A DNA stretch of 33,012 bases, from assembly GCA_937922155.1 (NCBI GenBank), contig CAKZVL010000077.1, forward strand, positions 1 to 33,012. The letters run 5' to 3'. This DNA is from an uncultured Paracoccaceae bacterium (GTDB lineage Bacteria > Pseudomonadota > Alphaproteobacteria > Rhodobacterales > Rhodobacteraceae). Shown in pieces: positions 28,028 through 33,012 of this stretch. The position numbers and the translations under genes were made by a program. The notes beneath the pieces were generated by a model that was given only the letters and a program-made list of their open reading frames with translations, searched no databases and was not told the DNA's origin. Numbering within the stretch: the stretch's first letter is position 1; each line of letters begins with the position of its first letter.

Positions 28028-30000
28028 TCCGCTGGCACCGTGGTTGATTTGACCTTTGGCCTTGATGCCCCCGCCGCGATCCGCATGCGGCGATCAGCCA
28101 GCGAAAAGAAGCCGCCAAGTGCCATCAAAATACAGCCGCCCCAGATCCAATTGGCAAAGGGTTTGATGTAAAAGCGCGTCGCGTAGCCGCCGCCGCTTTG
28201 CCGATCACCGATCACGACATAGACGTCGCGCAGGATCCCGTTTCTGATCGCGGCCTCTGTCGTGGGCATTTGTGCCACGGGGTAGAACCGCTTTTCCGGG
28301 GCTAGGGTAAATGTGCGCCCGCCGCGGGTGATGTCCAAGATCGCCATTGTGGTCACATAGTTCGGGCCACGTTCGTCGCGTACGTCTGTTAGGGTAACCT
28401 CGTAGGGGCCGACGCTGTAGCTTTCGCCGATGTCGGCCACGCGGATGTCTTCGACCTCCCAGGCGAGCATTGCAGCGACGCCAAAGACGGTGACACCCAT
28501 CCCGGCATGGGCCACAGCCTTACCCCAATCCGCACCGGGCAGCCTCATCAAGCGCCCTAAGCGGTGTGAGGTCGTGCCGCGCCCTGTACGCTGCCAGATG
28601 TCGAGCGTCGCGCCGCCAACCACCCAAACGCCGAGTGCCACACCCGCAGGGCCAAGCGCGGATTTGCCCGATTGCACCGCAAAGGCAAGCAGCGCCAGCG
28701 CAGCGGCCAGCACCGCCCAAAGCGCAAGTGGGCGGCCGACCTTATTCAGCGCGCCGCGCTTCCACGCCAGCATCGAGCCAAGCGGTAAGATGATAGCCAG
28801 GCCGACCATGAAGGGTGTGAATGCCGCGTCAAAGAACGGCGGACCAACGGATAGAACACGGCCAAAAAACATCTCTGCAATCAGGGGCCAGATGGTGCCG
28901 ATAAAGACGACAAAGGAGCTGACCGCCAAAAGGATGTTGTTGAGCACCAGCGCGCTTTCCCGGCTGACGGTGCCGAACACGCCCGTTGATTGCATCGCCC
29001 CGGCCCTAAGCGCGTAAAGGATCAGCGACCCACCGACAAAGAAGGCAAGGATGGCGAGGATATAAACGCCGCGTTCAGGATCATTGGCGAACGCATGCAC
29101 AGAGGTCAAAACGCCGGAGCGCACGATGAATGTGCCGAGGAGAGAGAAACCGAACGCAAGAATCGCCAGCAGGATTGTCCAGCTTTTCAACGCTTCGCGC
29201 TTTTCCACAACAATCGCGGAATGGAGCAAGGCAGCGGCGATCAGCCATGGCATAAAGCTCGCGTTTTCGACGGGGTCCCAGAACCAGAACCCGCCCCAGC
29301 CAAGCTCATAGTAAGCCCACCAAGAGCCGAGCGCGATGCCGATGGTCAAGAATACCCAAGCTGCCAGTGTCCACGGGCGCACCCAACGGCCCCAAGCGGC
29401 GTCGACTTTCCCCTCAATCAGGGCGGCAACGGCAAAGGAAAACGACATGCTAAGGCCGACATAGCCAAGGTAGAGGAACGGCGGATGAAACGCCAAGCCG
29501 GGGTCTTGCACCAGCGGGTTCAGGTCGCGGCCATTAAGGGGGGCGAAATCCAGCCGCGTGAAGGGGTTGGATGTGAAAAGGATAAACGCATAAAACGCAA
29601 CAGAAATGCTGGCCTGCACCGCCAAAACGCGGGCGCGCAGTCGGTCGGGTAGATTGCCGCCAAACCACGCCGCAGAAGCGCCAAACAGCGCGAGGATCAA
29701 TACCCAAAGAAGCAATGATCCTTCGTGGTTGCCCCAAACCCCGCTGATTTTATAGAGCATCGGTTTGTCAGTATGCGAATTGAGGAAGACCAGCTGAACG
29801 GAAAAGTCGGACACAACAAAGGCCCAAGTCAGCACAGCGAAGGCAAATCCAACGAGGATCACTTGCGAGGTCGCTGCAGGCTGGGCCAGTTCCATCCAAC
29901 CACGCCACCCCTTGTGCGCCCCGATCATCGGAACGATCGTTTGCACGACGGCCACGACAGCCGCAAGAATCAGCGCAAAATGGGCAAGCTCAATCAACAT
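28024..30000 (-). CDS. ccmF: Cytochrome c maturation haem lyase subunit CcmF
   Basis: Integral membrane haem-handling subunit of the system I cytochrome c synthetase, receiving haem from holo-CcmE. It has 658 residues with about 14 to 15 membrane helices. The tryptophan-rich WWD motif is WGGFWFWDPVENASFMPWL near residue 233, with conserved histidines on either side, for example in GVWGNHEGSLLLWV and DPGLAFHPPFLYLGYVG. A periplasmic loop lies near the C-terminus (VEDIRVADIGESYSVGPYEV). The start is 81 bp downstream of the lysis cassette, and the stop overlaps ccmH. In many alphaproteobacteria ccmE is directly upstream; here three lysis genes intervene. Confidence 0.97.
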   Translation of the reverse strand: MLIELAHFALILAAVVAVVQTIVPMIGAHKGWRGWMELAQPAATSQVILVGFAFAVLTWAFVVSDFSVQLVFLNSHTDKPMLYKISGVWGNHEGSLLLWVLILALFGASAAWFGGNLPDRLRARVLAVQASISVAFYAFILFTSNPFTRLDFAPLNGRDLNPLVQDPGLAFHPPFLYLGYVGLSMSFSFAVAALIEGKVDAAWGRWVRPWTLAAWVFLTIGIALGSWWAYYELGWGGFWFWDPVENASFMPWLIAAALLHSAIVVEKREALKSWTILLAILAFGFSLLGTFIVRSGVLTSVHAFANDPERGVYILAILAFFVGGSLILYALRAGAMQSTGVFGTVSRESALVLNNILLAVSSFVVFIGTIWPLIAEMFFGRVLSVGPPFFDAAFTPFMVGLAIILPLGSMLAWKRGALNKVGRPLALWAVLAAALALLAFAVQSGKSALGPAGVALGVWVVGGATLDIWQRTGRGTTSHRLGRLMRLPGADWGKAVAHAGMGVTVFGVAAMLAWEVEDIRVADIGESYSVGPYEVTLTDVRDERGPNYVTTMAILDITRGGRTFTLAPEKRFYPVAQMPTTEAAIRNGILRDVYVVIGDRQSGGGYATRFYIKPFANWIWGGCILMALGGFFSLADRRMRIAAGASRPKVKSTTVPAE

Positions 30001-30081
30001 GCCACGACAAATAGCGCAGTTGATGGAAAAGCAACATAGGCGGGTGGCCCAAATCCACGCGGCGGATTGGCGCGGATCAGG

Positions 30082-30285
30082 TTAGGCTGCCAGCCCGCCT
30101 TGGGTCAAAAACGCAAGCCCCGACAAAAGCAACCCGCCCAAGATCAAGCGCACCAGCCATTTGAGGGTGTCCTCAATCGAGATCAAACGCGCCGTTAAAT
30201 TGGCGAAATGCACCTCATCCACGGCTTTGCGTGTTTCAAGCACGGCAAGACGGTCTTCGACGGATTGCACCCAAGGTTCAGTCAC
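30082..30285 (-). CDS. Small coiled-coil membrane protein, XhlA-like
   Basis: A 67-residue protein. Residues 1-42 form an amphipathic, probably coiled-coil helix (VEDRLAVLETRKAVDEVHF...LISIEDTL), and residues about 43-63 a single membrane helix (WLVRLILGGLLLSGLAFL). This layout matches the XhlA/haemolysin-like proteins found beside holins in phage lysis modules, though sequence resemblance is too low to be sure. I chose GTG 30285, which overlaps the holin stop by 8 nt and has an AGG 8 nt upstream, rather than a longer frame to 30378 that runs through the holin gene. It is the last gene of the cassette before ccmF. Confidence 0.65.
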   Translation of the reverse strand: MTEPWVQSVEDRLAVLETRKAVDEVHFANLTARLISIEDTLKWLVRLILGGLLLSGLAFLTQGGLAA

Positions 30286-30796
30286 GGCCAGCCTGCCAAT
30301 CCTTGAGCGCGGCGTTGTCTGTCGTAAGGGGCTCTGCGGCCGCATCTGCAACCTTTGGCTTTTGCAAAGCTGCGCCAAGCGCGAGGGTCTGCGCGACAGA
30401 GCGTTGAAATTCCTGCCCCTTCGCCTGATGCCGCGCGCCGAAATAAAAACTGACGATTGCGCCCATCAGCCACCACATCGGTTCTGGGATGAGGGCAATG
30501 CCCAACATCCGATCCGAAAACCAAGCCGGATCAAACATCGCAGAGACGAACAATCCGATCGTGCCAAGTGCCAGCATCGGGCGCGGCAGTCGGTTTATGC
30601 CGTTGATCAGGCGATCAAATAGGCCGAGACGTGTTTGGGCAAACTCAGCGGCGAATTGTTTGAGCGTCGCCTCGCTGACGGTGACCGCCCGTTCGTCTGC
30701 TTTGTCGGCATTGACGCGAAACACCTCTGCCGTTTCCACGATGGCATTGCGGCCATCATCGAAAAACTGTGCCAAGACTTGTCCGATTAACCCCAT
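30278..30796 (-). CDS. Holin, 3-TM family
   Basis: A 172-residue membrane protein. The N-terminal half is soluble and helical (VLAQFFDDGRNAIVETAEVF to LGLFDRLINGINRL). The conserved block RPMLALGTIGLFVSAMFDP, then LIPEPMWWLMGAIVSFYFGARH, is the hallmark of the Holin_3TMs family (PF11351) found in prophages and beside gene-transfer-agent endolysins. The C-terminal tail is hydrophilic. It would make inner-membrane holes letting the lysozyme reach the peptidoglycan. ATG 30796 follows AGGA and overlaps the lysozyme stop by 10 nt, which fits co-translation. An in-frame ATG at 30874 lies deep in the lysozyme gene and is unlikely. Confidence 0.88.
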   Translation of the reverse strand: MGLIGQVLAQFFDDGRNAIVETAEVFRVNADKADERAVTVSEATLKQFAAEFAQTRLGLFDRLINGINRLPRPMLALGTIGLFVSAMFDPAWFSDRMLGIALIPEPMWWLMGAIVSFYFGARHQAKGQEFQRSVAQTLALGAALQKPKVADAAAEPLTTDNAALKDWQAGRD

Positions 30797-31401
30797 GATG
30801 CTGTCCTTTGTTGGTGCTGTGCTGCGCTGAGACGGTATTTGTCGCGCATGAATTCTTCGGCACGGACGATCCAACCGCCCTTGCCGCCGTCCCGCCTGCG
30901 GGCATATTTGCGGCTGGCTGTGCGACGATCCGCAAGGGCGTAGTAATAGTCGCGCCGCGCAATCGCATAGGCATCTGCAAGGTGTTTGGGGGCGGCCGCG
31001 AACGCGTCCTTGGCCGCTTGGATGGTTTGCGGGCCGATGATGCCATCCACGACAACATCAATCCGCATCGCCCTGAAAACGCGTTGCAAAATCTTGACCG
31101 CGTTGTTGCCTGCGTTGACATACATGTCAAAGACACTGGCGTGCAGCGGCGATGGCAAAGCTTTGATGTCCGGTGCCTCAAAATAGTGTTTGATAAAAAT
31201 ATCCACCGCTGTGGCCTGCGGCAAGACACGCACGTCCGCTTCTGTCACCCGGCCATCGCCGTTGAGGTCAAGGCCGAGGCGGCGCATTGTGTGGATGGTG
31301 ACGCCGTGATTGGTGGCCCCGCCCGGATCATCTGGGTCGTTCACAAAGCCGCCCTCGCGGGCGACGATGGTTTCTGCGATCTGGCGAACTGTGTTGGTCA
31401 T
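30787..31401 (-). CDS. Glycoside hydrolase 108 lysozyme (endolysin) with EF-hand-like loop
   Basis: A 204-residue muramidase of the GH108 family, used by phages and gene transfer agents to break peptidoglycan. The catalytic glutamate is E16 in VAREGGFVNDPDDPGG, followed by ATNHGVTI, the family signature. A C-terminal PG_binding_3 region follows (GIIGPQTIQAAKDAF, about 115-190). Residues 45-56 (DLNGDGRVTEAD) fit a 12-residue EF-hand calcium loop between the two parts of the catalytic domain. There is no signal peptide, so it needs the holin encoded next. ATG 31401 has a strong ribosome binding site, GAGGGA, which lies inside a predicted hairpin. It sits 54 bp after ccmE. The length is normal for the family. 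Confidence 0.9.
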   Translation of the reverse strand: MTNTVRQIAETIVAREGGFVNDPDDPGGATNHGVTIHTMRRLGLDLNGDGRVTEADVRVLPQATAVDIFIKHYFEAPDIKALPSPLHASVFDMYVNAGNNAVKILQRVFRAMRIDVVVDGIIGPQTIQAAKDAFAAAPKHLADAYAIARRDYYYALADRRTASRKYARRRDGGKGGWIVRAEEFMRDKYRLSAAQHQQRTASWG

Positions 31402-31404
31402 GAC

Positions 31405-31426
31405 GATCCCTCAAATGAATGGGATC
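31405..31426 (-). promoter_or_regulatory. Inverted repeat covering the lysozyme ribosome binding site
   Basis: GATCCC at 31405-31410 and GGGATC at 31421-31426 form a perfect 6-bp inverted repeat with a 10-nt loop. In the transcript the GAGGGA Shine-Dalgarno lies largely in the 3' arm of this stem, a few bases before the start codon. No T-run follows, so it is not a terminator. The folding is a prediction. Confidence 0.5.
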
Positions 31427-31455
31427 AGCCTCAGCCCGATTGGTTAACGCAGTCC

Positions 31456-31902
31456 TTAGCTCCCGTTCGGGTCGACGTAGGTGCCTTGTTCTTTTAGCGC
31501 TTCGATCACTTCTTTGGGCATGTAGGTTTCGTCATGTTTGGCGAGGATTTCGACGGCTTCAAAGGTGCCGTTGATATAGTTTCCTTGGGCCACCATGCCC
31601 TGTCCCTCGCTGAACAGATCTGGCAAGATCCCTTCGTAAGTCACCGGCACGATGGAGACACCGTCAGTCACACGGAACGACACTTCCGTCCCCTGACCGC
31701 GCACGATGGATCCTTCCTCCACCAGTCCACCGATGCGGAAACGCTCGCTTGGTTGCGGCGGGCTTTCTGTCACCTGTGTGGGGGAGTAGAAAAAGTTGAT
31801 GCCGTCGCGAAACGCATAACCGATCAGACCGACAGAAATCACCAACATCACCGCGCCAATGGCGATGATCTGTATCCTGCGCTGTTTCTTGAGGCTTTTC
31901 AT
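31456..31902 (-). CDS. ccmE: Cytochrome c maturation haem chaperone CcmE
   Basis: Binds haem covalently in the periplasm and delivers it to CcmF. It has 148 residues. A basic N-terminus ([10 protein letters not shown]) precedes one membrane anchor ([20 protein letters not shown]). The beta-barrel domain has [35 protein letters not shown] and the haem-binding histidine in [11 protein letters not shown], where HxxxY is the canonical motif. ATG overlaps the argC stop by 4 nt. The next gene in the same direction is the lysozyme, not ccmF. Confidence 0.97.
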   Translation of the reverse strand: MKSLKKQRRIQIIAIGAVMLVISVGLIGYAFRDGINFFYSPTQVTESPPQPSERFRIGGLVEEGSIVRGQGTEVSFRVTDGVSIVPVTYEGILPDLFSEGQGMVAQGNYINGTFEAVEILAKHDETYMPKEVIEALKEQGTYVDPNGS

Positions 31903-32927
31903 GGGAATACCGGGGCCAACATCAATCCTGTGGTTTCATCCAAGCCAAGCATAAGGTTCGCGTTCTGCACAGCTTGACCGCTCGATCCCTTACATAGGTT
32001 GTCCAAGGCCGAAGTCACGAGGGTCCGGCCCGAAATCCGATCCCCGCTAACGCCAATGTGACAGAAGTTGGAGGCCGTCACATCGCCCGAGCCCGGTTGT
32101 TGGCCGAATGGGAGGACGACGACAAAGGGCTCCTCAGCGTATTGTGCGGACAGGGCCGCGTGTACCGCCTGTGCGTCGCCTTTGAGGTAACAGCTGGCCA
32201 CGATCCCGCGTGAATTGGGGACCAGATGCGGTGTGAACTGAATTTGGATGGGCCGACCGGCAAGCGCGGAAAACTCCTGATCAAACTCACCCAAATGGCG
32301 ATGCGTGCCGCCAAAAGCATAGCCGCGCGTGTCGCCCGCGCGTTCGGTGAACAGCATGTTTTCCTTGAGCGACCGCCCAGCCCCGGATGGCCCGTTTTTG
32401 AGGTCGCAAATGATATCATCCAAATCGATCAGGTTCTGTTCGATCAAGGGGCGCAACGCAAATTGAACGGTCGCCGCGTTGCACCCAGTGCCTGCCACAA
32501 GTCGCGCATCTTTGATCTGGTCGCGGTAGAATTCCGTCAGGCCGTAAACAGCCGTCTTTTGCAGATCAGGCGCGGAATGATCCAGCCCATACCATTTCTT
32601 ATAAGCCGCCGGATCGCGCAGCCTGAAGTCAGCGCCAAGATCAACGACCCTAACCCGTTCGGGCAGCGTGGCGACCAAGGCTTGCGACAGGCCGTGCGGC
32701 AAAGCGGCAAAGCACAGATCAATGCCGTCGAAATCAATTTCTTCGACCGTGACCAGTTTGGGCAGGTTTAAATGACGCAGGTGCGGGAAAACCTCTGCCA
32801 TCTCGCTGCCCGCTTTGCGCGACGCAGATAGCGCCCCGATGGTCAAATCGGGATGGGTGGCGATTAGCCTGACAAGTTCGGCCCCGGTATACCCGGACGC
32901 GCCCAAAATGGCGACGGTATAGGTCAT
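31899..32927 (-). CDS. argC: N-acetyl-gamma-glutamyl-phosphate reductase
   Basis: NADPH-dependent reduction of N-acetylglutamyl phosphate to the semialdehyde in arginine synthesis. It has 342 residues, type 1. The nucleotide-binding loop [20 protein letters not shown] is at the N-terminus. The active-site cysteine is in [13 protein letters not shown], followed by the [11 protein letters not shown] catalytic histidine region and HLVPNSRGI. The C-terminus has [20 protein letters not shown]. It is the first gene of the transcript into ccmE and onward. The promoter or an upstream partner is beyond 32928. Confidence 0.97.
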   Translation of the reverse strand: MTYTVAILGASGYTGAELVRLIATHPDLTIGALSASRKAGSEMAEVFPHLRHLNLPKLVTVEEIDFDGIDLCFAALPHGLSQALVATLPERVRVVDLGADFRLRDPAAYKKWYGLDHSAPDLQKTAVYGLTEFYRDQIKDARLVAGTGCNAATVQFALRPLIEQNLIDLDDIICDLKNGPSGAGRSLKENMLFTERAGDTRGYAFGGTHRHLGEFDQEFSALAGRPIQIQFTPHLVPNSRGIVASCYLKGDAQAVHAALSAQYAEEPFVVVLPFGQQPGSGDVTASNFCHIGVSGDRISGRTLVTSALDNLCKGSSGQAVQNANLMLGLDETTGLMLAPVFP

Positions 32928-32977
32928 GTGTTCGTCCCTTCGACGAGGTGTTTAAGAAAAGATCAGCTGCGCGTCCA

Positions 32978-33012
32978 TTAGGCGGCTTCGAATTTGATCT
33001 CTCGTCGCAAAA
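32978..33012 (-). CDS. Possible C-terminal end of an upstream gene
   Basis: Ten codons reading LRREIKFEAA then TAA at 32980-32978 on the minus strand, in the same direction as argC. Too short to identify; it could be coincidental. The gap to argC would be 50 bp, consistent with an operon or neighbouring unit. Confidence 0.25.
   Translation of the reverse strand, partial: LRREIKFEAA

Overview
The window looks like chromosomal DNA from a marine alphaproteobacterium of the Rhodobacterales, Roseobacter group. The evidence is the alphaproteobacterial SOS operator (GAAC-N7-GAAC) before lexA, a class II B12-dependent ribonucleotide reductase, a two-domain cold-shock protein, the gene run trpGDC-moaC-moeA-lexA-comEC-gltX-gltA, and a ccm operon carrying a lysis cassette of the gene-transfer-agent type. 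Most of it is compact core genome with many ATGA or TGATG stop/start overlaps. Taxonomy is inferred from family resemblance and synteny, not from a search.

Layout. 1-3396 (minus): nrdJ, cut by the left edge. 3397-4041: a long nrdJ upstream region holding two NrdR-like palindromes, a perfect DnaA box and a ladder of CtrA-type TTAA half-sites. 4042-4118: tRNA-Pro(UGG). 4167-5877 (minus): a secreted DUF192 protein coupled to a double cold-shock protein, then pdxH. 6019-8572 (plus): fabI, a xanthine-type phosphoribosyltransferase and a class I/II aminotransferase. 8645-11999 (plus): ppiD and trpE, 1 nt apart. 12003-14351 (minus): a membrane-anchored divergent polysaccharide deacetylase with a long repetitive linker. 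14474-19175 (plus): trpG-trpD-ung-trpC-moaC-moeA, every junction overlapping. 19307-19990: lexA, converging on comEC (19984-22095, minus). 22202-24984 (plus): gltX and gltA, closed by a strong terminator. 25015-26739: a small accessory patch with an unidentified remnant, a secreted histidine-phosphatase/SnoaL fusion and the tail of an IS30-family transposase. 26740-27516 (minus): a PaaG-like enoyl-CoA hydratase/isomerase. 27587-32927 (minus, transcribed right to left): argC-ccmE-[lysozyme-holin-XhlA-like]-ccmF-ccmH.

How the genes work together. The trp genes make the early tryptophan pathway, but trpE is split from trpGDC by the deacetylase gene on the other strand. ung sits inside trpDC and lexA follows moeA, so DNA repair and SOS control lie beside biosynthesis. 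ccmE, ccmF and ccmH act in periplasmic haem delivery and ligation to apocytochrome c. The inserted lysozyme/holin/coiled-coil trio has no role in that pathway and looks like a domesticated phage lysis module.

Most worth a second look: the lysis cassette inside the ccm operon, with a hairpin over the lysozyme ribosome binding site and an EF-hand-like loop in the enzyme; the nrdJ upstream region combining NrdR, DnaA and CtrA type sites; and the secreted phosphatase-SnoaL fusion in the accessory patch.
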